A stretch of DNA of 64,000 bases from Allacma fusca (taxonomy: Eukaryota; Arthropoda; Collembola; Symphypleona; Sminthuridae): positions 41,216,250-41,280,249 of the forward strand of contig OX359249.1 of the NCBI GenBank assembly GCA_947179485.1. Direction: 5' to 3'. Made by a program: the position numbers and the translations under genes. Below are positions 25,460 through 39,310 of the stretch, piece by piece. Numbering within the stretch: position 1 is the stretch's first letter; each line of letters opens with the position of its first letter. The notes under the pieces were generated by a model. That model saw only the letters and a program-made list of their open reading frames with translations, had not been told where the DNA came from and ran no database searches.

Positions 25460-27414
25460 TCTCTCCCCTCGCCTTTATTTATTGTAATTTTTACGAAAAT
25501 GCCAACACACGTAGACCTTGATGAAGAGAATTCAAGTGAGCTGTAATATATTGTCATGTGCGTACTAAGTAAGTTGACTGTACAGTGCCCACTGCCCCCA
25601 AGGACTTCTGTAATGACGTTTCGTTCGGTTTAAAATGTGCTGTACACACAGTATGTTGCCTATTTTGAAACGTGTTCCATTATTCAGTACACATTTTAAC
25701 ATGTTTTATTTCCAGTTGTTACTAATATCATAAGGCTAAATGGTTTTTCGTGTCTTACTCAAGTAAATGTCAGGTAATTGATTCATTCAGTCTGCAGGGG
25801 CTGTTAATTTAAAATTATTTATTATATAATTCTGTACGTTTTAAATGTTGACCAGCTGGGACAGGAAGCTCACCGTCACCATCTCCGTTCTGTGTACATT
25901 TAGAGAACGATATCCGTGATCATTAATATGCGTGAAAGAATTTCCGTATTTTTCCTCTTTTTAGCGTTTGCATACATGATCGTATAGCAATAATTTTTCT
26001 AGTGTAACCGTAATGTTTTGCTTTCCTATGCTTATATGGTTTTAATGTTTTGCTGCACATTCACAGCTAGACCAAATTGTTTTGTAAGATTTGGTGTGTA
26101 AAATGTCTTATTTATTCAAATGCTTTTTCTGTTTAGGAATTTTTTTAGTAAAAATATTTTAAATACAAACGGCAGGTAAAAACACAACTTAAGGTAAAAA
26201 TTCCCTTAACGTTGAGGGTCGTTTAAACCGATATACAATAAAACTTTAAGTTCTTTGTTGCGTCTTATAATGTTAGACTTAATAATGCCCAACGTATTCA
26301 AAGGTTAATAATAATCTCAATTTCTCACTACCTTAAATATAGAATATCAAATTGTGTGTAGTGCATATTGATTCTTAAAATTAAAAAACCCTAAGTTGTT
26401 GCGTTTAATCAAGATTCCACTGAGGGAGGAGAGAAATTTGGTAAATGTGCATCAAATAGTTGCGTAAGCTGACACACCACTACAATGGATGTAAAATAAA
26501 GTATTTAATTTTGACTCGGAAGAAACTGAGGTTTGATTGAAGTAAAATTTTATTTTATTTAGGATGAAACGATTATTTCATGCCATGCATTTTCGTTAAC
26601 ACAACAATATTACAATCCATGTGAAACCGTAAGTTATAAATCATAGATAGCTTTCTAACCAACATTCCAAATCCAATTCCTACATTTGCTATGTAGTGTA
26701 AGAAGCAATAAAAATTGTGCACCGTTTCTACAATTTGTGCGGCATTCTATACCTTTCGAGTAACGTAAAACAACGATGAAACAACTTTTGTCAGTCACAA
26801 CGGGATTCTAGGTTAATCCGGAATTTTTCAAGTTATTATAGTTGATTCCGTAACACACTCCTTGACTAACCCAACTTTTGGACTTTGAGATTTAAATCTG
26901 GAATGATCATTTAATTTGAAAACTTTTCAAACTGAAAGTGCAAGAGAAGTCTCAGACAGTAAATTGAATTTGAACAAACATCAAGCTGTGAATGACTGCT
27001 TCCACTCAATCTCAATACCTGGAAGCCACCCCTAGAAAAAACATGAAGTTCAAGCACGACAGTCCGAATCAAAAGAAATGGCATAAGTTTAAATACAGCG
27101 TTGTAATTTAAATACGGTTATTAAATACCTTAAATATGATTACCGTCATTCGATATTGAGACCGTAACCACCTGGGTTGGAATTTAACTGTAATTTTATG
27201 CCTTCGTGCAATTAATTATGTACATCATCTATGTCCACTATACGACTATTAGTATTTCATTTCCGTGTTCAACTGGATATTACTTTCAACCACCTGTGCG
27301 TCGATCTTATCAACTACGCGAAATAAATTTATTAAAATGAAAAACTAGTTCGTACGAAACTGTTGCTGTTGACGGCACACTAGAATAATTAAAGAAATTA
27401 AAGTTCAATTGTCG
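25460..27414. other. Convergent 3' region between KMT5A and RNF25
   Basis: 3' UTR sequence of both genes is expected. An AATAAA at 26495-26500 on the plus strand, about 1.0 kb after the KMT5A stop, may be its poly(A) signal. No coding exon, repeat or RNA gene recognised. Confidence 0.45.
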
Positions 27415-28800
27415 TCATTTACGTCGACGATGTCTGTAATGTGGACAGCTATTTGTATCTTTGCTGTGACTGTGGGTTTTACTAGATTCTGATGTTGAAT
27501 GAGCTTGAACCGTATTACTTGACTGATGATGTCGTGATGGTTGAGTATGGTGGTGGTGTGAATGATGCTGCTGAGATTTGGATGTGGATCGTGGATTTTG
27601 GCGACCGTTACCCGGAGGAACAGACCTTGTACTAGAATTATCTGCAGAATTAGTAAGCTGAGTAGAGGTGCTTTCTTCCTGACTACCGCTATTAACTGCA
27701 GTGTCACTCCGCGGAGGGCTAGAGATAACCAGTAGTTTCTTTTCTTTTTCTGTCAAATCAATGATACCTCCCTGACTTTTTTGCTTAGCAAATAAACGAT
27801 TCAACGACTCTCGCTTGCCCAGCCAATCTTCAGGAACACAAGGTTTCAATAATGCCTCCTGATTTTCCTCCGACGGAGGAGGAGCAGCCAAGAATTTCTG
27901 AATGTCAATATCTTCAGTAAACTCGTTTCTGCAAACAGGGCAACAATGCTTCCCCAGCGATTCATTTGGTAGCTGAAAAAATAAAGACGGTTTCATAATT
28001 AATGTCATGTGAAATAACATTCCGTACACTTTACTGTGTACGTTGAGGTTGAAAACGCACAACACTAATTTCAGAATTTTTCTTACGTGGTCCTCGCTGG
28101 ATAAACTCTGGCTGACACTATATAGATACTTTCCTAGACAAAATGAATGAACATGATGGAAGCAAGTTGGACGAAAAAATACATCGAATTCAGTGAATGA
28201 CAATAAGCATATAGGACATTCTGAAGCTGGTCGATTATTCCTCGTCAAAAATTCTCGGCCCATGTCAATCAATTCAAATATCATAGAACAACCCATTATT
28301 TCTTCGCATTTTTGGTTCATATTATTAATCAGAGTATGCAACATTTCCTCCGAGAGGCCACGTGGATTTCTGAACGTTATTTTAGGCCTTTTTTCTGGGT
28401 ACTCCGGAGGGAGAAGAAGTTCAAGAGTGAGAGTCACATATTTTGACTCCGTGTCGTCTCCGGTTGATGGAAACAAGATCATTGATACCAGCACGTGGTC
28501 CCTGAGTATTCAAAGTAAATTATTAATTGAAATTTGAACAAAGTAACCATGAACCGGGGGAATATCCACCATAAAACTGCATTTCACACATAACACAATT
28601 CAACGAAAATAGAACCTACGAATCATGATGCACAACTTGAATATCATCCAGGAAGATCGCTAGAACCGATTCCAACTCCTCCGCACAAGCGCTACAAGTA
28701 GTAAATGAAATTAATTCTTAAAATCAGCATGAACACAAGTAAGTACCCAAACAACAAAGACTTATGACACCATCAAATGTGAAACTTACTCTGAAGGCAT
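27415..28800 (-). CDS. RNF25: RWD-RING E3 ubiquitin ligase RNF25 (AO7)
   Basis: Four exons, 28800-28790, 28691-28620, 28501-28087 and 27972-27415, with GT/AG borders and agreeing phases; 351 aa. RNF25 is a cytosolic/nuclear E3 ligase linked to NF-kB and to ubiquitination at stalled ribosomes. The N-terminal RWD domain is recognisable (ELESVLAIFLDDIQV, LLLPPEYPEKRPKITFRNPRG). The RING follows: CPICLLSFTEFD, then CFHHVHSFCLGKYL, then a long spacer and CCPVCRNEF, with the spacer expanded as in other RNF25 proteins. The family motif GGIIDLTEKEKK comes next. The C-terminal ~100 residues are low complexity: Ser/Thr-rich, then His-rich, ending in a basic RHRRRK. The first exon codes for only three full codons (MPS) and its assignment rests on splice sites and phase. 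Confidence 0.92.
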
Positions 28801-31800
28801 TTTACAAAATTGTCTTCCGGCGTAAATCAAAATCCGAAAAAACAGGAATGTTAATCAATCCCCACTTCGATCCTCGTAGCTATCAGGCAATGCAAATTCT
28901 GACGTAAGGAATGTTAGATTCCTTACAAGCAGATTTTCTTTACTTGATGTGAACGCTGATAATTTATTGATATCAAAAGTTTAGACCCGCTTGGCTCTAC
29001 TTTCCAGGAGCAGCTGCTTGATTAGTTCTTTCAGATAGTCCGTTTCCTTAGACGATACTGCAACAGCAATAAATTCAGATGTTCATAATGATTCACAACT
29101 AACTACGAAATGGTACAAACTGCCAACCGTATCTTGATCCTGGCTTCATTCTTACAAAACTAATTTTTACAATCACAGGCAGATTTCTGCATCTCCGACA
29201 CTACTAGAGTTACTGCGTACTGGGTTATTACCTGAATTACAATTAATTTTCCCAGACCCACGATGTTACACTTCAAATAATAGTTAACCACAACTAAATG
29301 TACTCACTTTCTCCTTCTCGCGAACATTACAACGAAAGTAACAGTGACCACATGACTCCTTGCAACTGTCCCATTTCTTGAGCACTGCAGCATGCTTTCC
29401 GACGAAATATTGCTTTACTTTTGTAACTACACCTAAGTGGATGCAGTGACAGGGCTAATGTCCTTGAACCGTCATTAATAAATACTTACTGTTTGCAATT
29501 AACTTTTCCTCCACACAGTAACTCTACGTCTACCTACACTATCAACTGTTCCACATACAATAATAATAGTTACTCGTCTTGATCCTGACTCCTGCCCGCT
29601 TGATGCCATCATTCGTTCATAACCAAGATTACACTTACACTACTAGTTTTCGAATATAGTTAGTAAGGCGACAAGGATTTAAAAGTATCTTTCATAAACT
29701 GGGAGTACGTACCTATTTTTATAACGCACGTATGCAGACGTGTAGTGATACAAAGTGACAACACAGAATGATTGTCTAACACCCTAACCAACTGTACGAA
29801 ACCCACAAGCAAGTCTATCTAATCTCCATCATCATCATCACACGTTACAAGTTCGTCTGGCTGGTGGACAAGATTTCACACTCAACTCAAAAAAGAGACA
29901 CAAATGCCGAGATTTACTATTCCTTTACTAACAATAATTACTACATCATCACATACTTACTAAATGACTTCATACTCCTTCCTTCATTTTGACTAAATGA
30001 CATACTACTCTCCTCAAAAATAGAAATAAAATATTCGGAAACTTACCCCTTCTATATTTGTGAGTAACTGTTGCCGCAGGAGTTTGTCTTGTCTTGACAC
30101 ACGTTGGCCCAGTCTCTGTATTAAAAGTCTATAGATATGTTAAGATCAAGAGAAGCAGTCTTTATGGAAGTAGATAAACCATTCTCGGCGATTTGCATGG
30201 AACAAAAACTAATCGATGAAATGTGGATTTAGTTTTAGTATCTATACTAAGTATGTATATAAATATACGTGTGTATGTGTGTGTAAGTGGAGGATGCAGC
30301 CTCAGGATGTCAGGTCGAACTTCGCAATGATCCAGGAATCCAGCAGACGTGAGAATTTTTTTTACTCTTTCGCTCTTTCAGTCTGCACTTGCACTTGTAT
30401 GCAGTCTTTCAAAAGCTCCCACGAACAGGACCACGGACCAGTGTCCCTAACAGTGTTTACGAGTTCTTGTCTCGGAGGCACTATGGTCATAGGACGGAGT
30501 CCGGAGTAGCCCGTGTATAATAACATTAATAGAAACTAATAAAAATAATAAAATGTTATTATTAAAGGGAAAGTACGAAAGATAGTCTGTTATCCCTGTA
30601 AGAGTAGCCCTATTGCCAGAGCTGGTATATTTGAGCAATGTACTTAAGTAGAAACATGACCATTGTGGTGAACGGTAATTGTGATAATTTAATAACCATC
30701 GTGAGCAGATAAGACATTTCATAAGGGGAGACTTGCATCTACAGAAAGTGTACAATCATTATTAAAAGGAAAAATGAACGAGATAAATTCGTTATTTCCA
30801 GGGTCAGCAATTATTTAGCATAATACTGCCGTATTAATCCTGGAGATTTTTCTGTTACTTTATCACTTTCTTAGACTATTTATGGGACTATCATCAAGAT
30901 TTTTGAAGTACACATTAATTTTAAAGTATGGACTGTAAATTAATTGACAAATATGACAGGTGAAAAACATACCACAGAATCAAGGAACCGTCCACACTGG
31001 TTCCTGTAACTCCTTCATAGCTCACTGTCTCTCTCATACGTTATCTTCCCGTTTTTCTCCGTTCTTGTCTCAGCTGCTGTATAGTGTATGTAGAGTGTAT
31101 ATGTATGTATGTATGTCTATGTATATTATATACATACATATATTGGAAGATGAGTAACGTGCGTGTGGCTGGGTTATTGGGTGGACCAGCTTCAGTCTCT
31201 GCTTACTTACGATGTTACAATTACTAAACGTTTTACTGCCAAAATCTAGCGGGAGCTACCAGCTACCGAGATACTACCTCCGAAGTCCTATTGTTAAATG
31301 ACCTCTCGTTCATCTTCACACTATCCTTGTTTGCATCCAATCTGAATTCAAAGCTTCGCATTTCGCAATAAAAGTAGGAAACACCTGGATTAACTGGATA
31401 CTAAATACATCCTAATGTGTATCTACTTTAAACGTATAACGAATGTTAGGACATTATTACAAGTAATGATTTATATGATAAGTGCTACAATGCCATTGCC
31501 GCTACAGTACTCTTTAGAAGTGTGGAAACTAATTATTGCCATCTGAAAATTACAACAAAGTTTTTGTAGTATTAAAACAAAACAAAAACAGACTACAAAC
31601 TAACGATAAGGAAGTCTCTGGTATCAAAAACAAAATTAACACAAATTACGTCCGACTTTTTATTTTAATTTTTAATCAGACCGGTACGTATCCGTACATC
31701 ACATCCATTGAATCAAGATACGAGCTTCGTTATTTGTATAAAAAGAATCAAGGATAATCCTGCCCTTATGTTGAGAGTAGCGAACCCAAATAGGACGCAA

Positions 31801-32035
31801 TCACAAGCAGAGCATAAACGGATGGGAATACTTTGGCTGAGTTGTCGCAGTAAAAGAAACTCCACCGTTATTGACACCACCTACAAAAACAGTGACGGGT
31901 AATTAACGGTCAACATATTAAAATATAGCATACAGATGCACACACATACTCCTAAATTACAGCAGTAAAAACGCTGTTACTTCAGTATAACGTAAGATCT
32001 AGCTGATTTGTTGATGATTTTCAAGTAAAAATAAA
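28801..32035. other. Intergenic between RNF25 and NLE1
   Basis: Both neighbours read leftward, so the left part is the RNF25 5' flank and the right part the NLE1 3' UTR. AT-rich, with a TATG/GTAT-rich simple stretch near 31090-31140. No coding exon is recognised; open frames here (for example 30216-30509) show no family motif. Confidence 0.45.
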
Positions 32036-34435
32036 TTACAATTTCAAAGCTTTGTCCTTGCCACCCGAAACGACAAATTGGCTATCGGGAGACCAATCGA
32101 CTGCAAACACTTCGTCAGCATGGCCTGGTAGATCATATGCTAGTTTCTTTGTCTCCATACTCCACACTAAATAAAGGAAAACAATTCGTTCAAATGAAGT
32201 ACAATAATGCTAGGAGTTTTTGGAAACAATTAGTTGAATTATTTACGTTTTATGGTAGAATCCTTGCTACTGCTGACGAGTAGCCTTGAATCAGCTGACC
32301 AAGAAACCTGGTAAACTCTTTGAACATGCCCTCGAAACGTTATTAAAAACCTGAAAGATTGAGTCATTTTACAAACCACGTGCGTAGTAATTATTACTGG
32401 ATTTAAACACACGGCCAGCCAATTTCATGAATAAGGTTTTTCTTGTTTCTGTTATTGCACATACAATTGATTAATAATTAGATTAACTAATGAATAATGT
32501 GAAGTAGTACTCACTGCCCCTGATCTGCGTTCCAAATTTTGACAGCTCTATCGTAGGCCACCGAAGCAATCAACCGTCCATCCGGAGAAAACTTTACCTC
32601 GTTGATGACAGCATTGTGCCCCGTCATTTTAGCTGCAATATAAAAAATTAGGTGAGCACGTAATGGTTACATTTAAGTGTATAAGATCGGACATGTAGCT
32701 ATTTACAACGAACCTATAAGAGATTTCTTTGCTCCAGGATCCCACAGTATTAAACATGTATCGTCAGATCCAGAAACCAAGCGATTTGGACCAGCATTAA
32801 CCACCGCGTTATATCGTAACAATGCTTTTGCAATAGCTTCACTGACATCTACACAAAACAAATTTACAACGCTTAATTTACAAGGAGTCAGCCGTAGATA
32901 ACGCAGCGTGTAGCCACGGCATATTTTTTAGAATAATTTTTCTCATAAATGACTTGATCAACTTACCGACCGATCGTAAGTCATACCTAGATGACACCGG
33001 CTCTTCAACGGCATAACAACCAGTGCGAACAACATAATCCGTTCTAAATGACATAGTGTTGACGCGATGCGAATGCCCTGTCAAGCATTTTTCTAAAACG
33101 CCCTTCGAATATAACAAAATGACCGCAATTATTTACACATCTAGACTAGGGAACGGGCTATAATTTAGAAGCAATAGGCGTTGAAGACTTACAGAATCAC
33201 AATTCCAAACTTTAATAGTTTTGTCGTAAGAAGCAGAATAAATTAGATTATCTCCACCCCATCGCACACTCGTAACTGGTCCGAGGTGTCCACTGAGACA
33301 AAATATTGTACTTCCATAAGCAGTATTCCATATCCTTATTGTATGATCTTGTGATGCACTTGCCAGCAACTGCCTGATGTCGCTAGGTCTAAAACAGAGA
33401 GTACAGCATTTACAATTTATGAAAATCAACATGTTTGTCATAACTTCAGGGAGATTTTGCATGAAGCTGCATACTTCCAATTGTGCAATGGCTGCCACGA
33501 AAGACCTCTAATAGCTTCTTTGTGTCCCTTTAAGACTCGAAGTAATCTTCCAGAGTCATCCCACACATTGACAATTCCCTGAGAATCTCCGGAAGCCAAT
33601 GTTTTTCCTAATGGCGACCACTCAACAACAAGCACCCATTGTTTATGACCTAAAACATTTTTATTATTAAAACAAAGACCCTTGGTTAGCCGATCATGCT
33701 CTTAAATATCCATAAGACTAACAGAAGAAGCACATGCAATACTTAAGCGCACATTACCCGTTAAAGTTGCTATGGGAGTTTTCGTGTCCACATCCCATAG
33801 TCGTACTGTTGCATCGCCAGATCCGCTAGCTAAATTTTTGCCATCCGCACTAAACGAAGTAGTTAAAATTGCTTCCGCATGTCCTGACAAAGACCTATCA
33901 AAATCATCCATCATTATAATAAACCCAGCTGAAGAATAAACCACCATCCATTGAATCTTCACTAAAAATATATTATTACCCCGTGCAACGTGTGATACCA
34001 CGAACTCGGAATGCTGCTTGCGGATGGTACTTAATATCTACATAGGCTTCATTGTTGGATACAGATCCTTCAGGAAATGCTTCAAGTAAACTACTTCGTA
34101 TTTCCACTCCATTCACAAAAAATGAGTACGATGTCTTCACTTCCTACAGATTCCCCAAAACATGAGTAACAATTCATACCTAGTCCAATTTTGCCTAAAT
34201 TCCATATTTCTAAAACATAAACAATAAAACTGCTGCTCTCTCAATGTATCGTCCCATCTTAACTTACCGGCTGTTTGAATGTATTTAAAAGCACGGTCAA
34301 TTTCTCAACCGTGATGTTCAAAGGGACATCCACCGGGGGATGATCGGCATCCCCAGCCTCGGAATTCTCAGCGATAAACCTTGCTGAAACTCTTGAAGTC
34401 TCGGGAGCATTACTAGTGTCACTTTCCATGGTCAT
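32036..34435 (-). CDS. NLE1: Notchless homologue (NLE1/Rsa4), WD40 ribosome assembly factor
   Basis: Ten exons: 34435-34268, 34144-33980, 33894-33758, 33649-33475, 33388-33193, 33102-32967, 32848-32714, 32632-32515, 32350-32247 and 32166-32036. Phases agree throughout. NLE1 acts in the nucleolus and nucleus in 60S subunit maturation, where its N-terminal NLE domain is pulled on by the AAA ATPase Midasin. It also influences Notch signalling in flies. The N-terminal domain has PVDVPLNITVEKL and ends in QAAFRVRGITRCTGSLSGH. Eight WD40 blades follow, with clear repeats such as LASGSGDATVRLWDVD, LASASQDHTIRIWN and LIYSASYDKTIKVWNCDSG, then the family insert VNTMSFRTDYVVRTG and the final VVSGGKDKALKL. 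A second in-frame ATG sits two codons after the first. The exon-7 donor (gttcgt) is a weaker GT site. Confidence 0.94.
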
Positions 34436-36366
34436 TATTCAGCGTGAAATTATGGAAAAAACGAACCCCCAAAAACACTTGACAAGACCCACGTGCTTCT
34501 ACCCTCCACTCACGAATTCAGGTCTTAAGTAACAATTTACGTAGCTGATTACAACTTATCTAAAAATCCACAAATTCCACAAATTCCAGTCCTACAATAC
34601 ACTCTTAAGAGATATATTGGACCTCATAATATTCATAATTTTAAATTATATTTATCTCCCTCATTCACCGAAAAAAAACTACTTCACACAGTCCAGTAAC
34701 AAAATATTTCTAATATATATATAATAATTCTAACTCCCGTTGTTATTATCTTCTAATTCTGCTGTGTTAACATGTGGCTGATTGTGAGTTCTTTTTAATT
34801 TAACTCTAAGCCAAAATATGTTGTTGAATTTTTATTTGAGGAACGACAAGGAACGTCGGCACGAGCACCGACTACACGTGCTTTTCAATGATGGCGCTCT
34901 CAATATCTTTGGGAAAGGGACATCATTCAGAAAGACTGTATTTAGTTCAATTGTTCACTTTAAGTACAACTCCAGAGGGTTCACAAGTAAGTAAGTACTT
35001 GTGCACCTAAAAACTAAAGTTCCTTTAAACTTACACTTCCCTACGAATAACACTTGCTTCGTTGTACTATGATCAATTATCAGTTTCGCTTTCAGCTTTC
35101 ACGGCACCTATCCAGAACCGAAACAAGTGTAACGCTAGATGTCAACAGCTAACAACAAGAGATTTTGAGAGTCTACTATTATTCGTACAAGCAATGTTAA
35201 AAGGTCTCAATTATATATGTATATATACATGTTTAAACTCTATATAAGTATTTGAAGGGAATTTAATGACATAAAGAATAAGAGTTGGAGTACATGCTGT
35301 GCTGTGCCGTGGAGGGCCAAGGAGTCTTGTACAGACAGCATTACGAGCACACGTTGTCAGTCCGAGCAGTGCCGTCTTGTTTACTGTGTGTTCTGGAGGG
35401 GCCGTTAAGAATACAAGTGTCTAAGGAAGGAGACTCGATGGTTTTTAAGGACTACAGTAGCACACTATTGTGATTGGCTGGGGAGTTGTGTGTACATGTC
35501 TCCGAGGAGAATGTCATGAGTCAAGTTGGAAATAACAAGAGTTAATTCCTTGATACCTCTCGCTGCATCCCAACCCAACCAAAGAATTGTGTTACAAATG
35601 TTACTACTACTAATTTTTAGTTGTTGATTTCAACTAGTAATAATAATTACAAAATTGTGCAGTGGGGGAGTAACTTCACTTATTGACAGTGACCTGGGTC
35701 AATAGATGTTCGGATAATATTGAAACGCACTGAAGGTCCTTGCGCTACACTGTATGTTTTTGTTGTTTTATGTATTATATGTTGTTCGATACAAATACCT
35801 ACTTAATATCAGTGACGGCCTTTAGCAATAATGGTTGTTTTAAATTATTTTTGGAGTAGTTACTTTTTTTTAAACAAATTCTGATATATTTAGGTATAGT
35901 TGGGAAGGAAGGATAGTTTAGAAGTTGGGACTGTGAATTGTAAATTGTGTAAGAGCAGAGCTGTCGATGGTGTCGGAGTCTAAAGGAGGTTAATCAATGA
36001 TTGTCATTACGTTACACACGACACAGTTGTGTCAGCAGTATTGGAAGCTGGAACTAGTTCAGTGACAAACCCTGGAAGCTGATCGTTTAGGAAGTTCTGT
36101 TAATATCGACGGCATTTTAATTAATTAGTGTGTCCAACCAAAACATTGGCGTCAATCTTACACGAAGGGTCTAACATCTAATTTGTACGTTTGCTGGGAG
36201 GTTGTCAATCCGTGGTGTTGTCATTTGTAGGAGAAGACTGTAGTTGTTGATTTGATTATTTTGTTTTAATTTCAGTGCGATTTTTCAGACTCGTCTGGTT
36301 TTGAGGCTGGTAGTTCGAGTGTATTTACTGTTGAATTTATTGACATTTGTTCCAATTTTTCAGACA
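34436..36366. other. Divergent intergenic region between NLE1 and STUB1
   Basis: The flanking genes point away from each other, so both 5' ends lie here. A tttttcag acceptor just before the STUB1 ATG at 36367 shows that STUB1 has a 5' UTR intron and an upstream noncoding exon in this stretch. Nothing else recognised beyond a short (TA)n run near 34715. Confidence 0.5.
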
Positions 36367-37746
36367 ATGAATCAAGGGAAGAAACGATCCTATGGGGTCC
36401 TTCTTAACGATGTTGAGATGAAAGAAAAGGGGAATCGATTCTTTGCAGCCAGAAAATACGAGGAAGCTTGGCAGTGCTACACAAATGCTATTACCAAAAA
36501 TCCATCTAATCCGCAATACTACACTAATAGGGCATTAACTGGGTTGAGGTAATGGATTTGACTTTTCTTGAAGCTTTCAACAAAAACAAAATATAAATTT
36601 TCGAAAATAGTTGTTTTTTTTTTTTTGGATATTTATGAAATTTCTGCAATAGGCTAAATAGGTTCCTTGATGTCATTGCCGATTGTCGAGCAGCCCTTGA
36701 ATTGGATTCCGCTTGTGTCAAGGGTCACTTTTTCATGGGTCAAGCTATGTGTGAGACGGACAATTTAGATGATGGAGTAAAACACCTGCAGAGGGCTATT
36801 GATCTAGCAAAGGAGCAAAGGTTGTTGAAGCAGATATAAATTCTTAAATGTGTACTATAACGCTGCCCGGGGTTTTGAATGTTATATGATGTGTATTATA
36901 CCCTCGGTTCTAAGTGCTGTACAATTAGCTTTATGAGTATTGTTGCTAGAAGTCTTGGTTTTGTTGAGTGCAATTCTTTATGTTTTTTTGAAAATTTGTA
37001 AATAGACTGAATTACGGTGATGAAATGACTCAGACACTACGCAATTGGAGAAAACGTCGGTTTTCAATTCAAGAAGAAAAACGCCTCTCGGAAGAACTAG
37101 AGTTACAGGGATATTTGTCTCGTCTTATTCGAGAAGATCGTGATCGTAAAGTATGTTGCAAGTCACAGTAAAGCAATTGATTGGAAATAGAAACAGTAGG
37201 TGCTAGCTAAAACAATGAAGAATTTAATGCTGATCATTGGTGCTTTTGTAGGTTGAGGAAATCAAAGACAAACACGGTGCTTCAAAGGGAACTGATCCCG
37301 TGGATCCAGATGTTCAAGAAAAATATAAAGTGGTTGAACAGTTTGCGGATCAGTGCATGTCGGACCTCAATAACATGTTTGCTGCTCTGGATGATCGAAG
37401 ACGGGTGAGTACCATGGCAGCATAATCATATTTGGTAGTTCGCAAGGGAACCCCTAAATTAAGTACGTTCTAATATCGCTTGTTTTGATTTTTATGACGA
37501 CAGAAGAGAGAAATCCCCGACTACCTCTGTGGAAAAATATCATTTGAAATTCTCCGGGACCCTGTTGTAACACCAAGTGGCATTACTTACGAGAGGAAAG
37601 ATATTGAAGAACATTTAATGAGGGTTGGACATTTTGATCCCATCACCCGAGTGAATCTTACCGCTGATCAGCTGATTCCAAATTATGCGATGAAAGAAGT
37701 CGTTGACGCGTTTTTATCGGAGAACGAGTGGGCTTTGGATTTTTGA
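36367..37746 (+). CDS. STUB1: E3 ubiquitin ligase CHIP (STUB1)
   Basis: Five coding exons, 36367-36548, 36653-36820, 37006-37150, 37252-37404 and 37504-37746, give 296 aa (human 303). CHIP binds the C-terminal EEVD of Hsp70 and Hsp90 through its TPR domain and ubiquitinates their clients in the cytosol. The three TPR repeats span about residues 15-125, with the carboxylate-clamp residues kept ([24 protein letters not shown]). The helical hairpin follows ([12 protein letters not shown]). The C-terminal U-box is nearly identical to animal [61 protein letters not shown]. The exon 2 donor (AAAG, then gttgtt) is a poor match to consensus, but the phase and the conserved KEQRLNYGD junction support it. 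The ATG chosen follows a good acceptor. Confidence 0.95.
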
Positions 37747-37916
37747 ATGAATATTTCCGGCTACCGACGTACATATAAACCGAAACATGCACATGGGTAT
37801 CGATTTCAATCATTATCACCGTAGTTTTCTATAGGTAATTTGCGTCCCATTATTTTTCTACTAACCTGTTTTGTTTCTGCGTTTTTTTCTTTTATGACGT
37901 GCACAACAAGCTAATC

Positions 37917-37922
37917 AATAAA
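37917..37922 (+). terminator. Polyadenylation signal of STUB1
   Basis: AATAAA, 171 bases after the STUB1 stop codon, the first such hexamer on this strand after the gene. Confidence 0.55.
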
Positions 37923-39295
37923 TTGTAACTATATGAAACCTTATTGTTCATTAAGCGAAATCAGTATACTTGAGTGCATCTCATTTTTTTTAACTCATAT
38001 GTATAAGACTAGGCAGTTCGCAGTAGCAAAACAAATCTAGCATGCACGTTGAAATATTTATATACTCATGTTAACGTAGACTGCATTTATTTAGCTTTTG
38101 GAAATGCGTAGCGTACGAGTCTTGACAGGGTTACAAAAAATTAACAACAAATGACAGTTAAAGTCTTGGAGAACATGTAGGAAGCATTTGTAACTTAAGA
38201 GACAGTTCAACGTAAGTGCATAATTTGCACCAACATCATACACATACTTACTTTATGACTAATTACCGTTCTTTCATACAAATATTCACGAAGACTATTT
38301 TCCGGTGATACAATGCACGACACATATTGGAAAACTGTCGCGTAATATTCATCTTTCTCTTGTCCTTAGTAATTGCTGTTACTACACTTTACTGCAGCAT
38401 TTACAGTACTTACATGTAAATGTTTAGTTTGGAGGTGACGCTATGTCTTGTTAATTACATGTTAGGATCAGTAGTAGAAGATAAATCACCCACCTGCCAG
38501 GCAAAATTATTTCACCTTCTCGTTGTGTTTTGTAAAGTACATATTCCCACTTTCCACAAACATAATTGATAATAGAAAAAACTCAATTTACACCTGCTGG
38601 ACAATTACCCCTACCGTGATGTATGTTATAGTTGCACTCTTGTAATGCAGCCTTAATACAAAGGACAGTACTTACTTAAGAATATAAATTGTCATCTATC
38701 CCATTATGTACGACTATTTGGGCTTTTTAGAACATAGAAATAACAATTTGGTAATCGTACCTAACTTGTATAAGTATGTAGAACGTGTAAATAAAACTGA
38801 CCATTGACCAACACAAATTATTTCTGCCGAGGACATTCCAGTCGAGGACATTTTTTGTATCAAAGTTACCGAAAATTGTAACGGCTTACGTACCACACAA
38901 GAGACCAAGTATATTTTAATTTCTAACATGTCTTTTTATCAAACATAACTACTTCTTTGCTGATCAAGTTCAGTTAAGTTTGTAAATTCATTGTTTGTCT
39001 CTTACTAGTTACTACCACAAGACTCACTCACAAAATGGAATAATTTATGGAATCGAACTTATTAGCAAACAGGTTTTGTCTTCTTTGTCTTGACATATAA
39101 AACAACGTGTTAGTAAAGTAGCAATAAGCATTGCAATATTATTTGATTAGCTACATAACTTCTCAAACCCTAATTTATTATCTAAATTAGGTTTATTATC
39201 CAAACTTGACTATGTGCTGTGTAACGTGTAAATGTTACATTAACAATGCATGGAACAACTGAAAAAAGTAACTCAAATTAATGCAGTAAGTACGA

Positions 39296-39310
39296 GGGGG
39301 GGGGGGGGGG
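39296..39310. repeat. Poly-G tract
   Basis: A run of about 14 consecutive G in AT-rich surroundings; length may be unreliable because homopolymers are prone to sequencing error. Confidence 0.75.
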
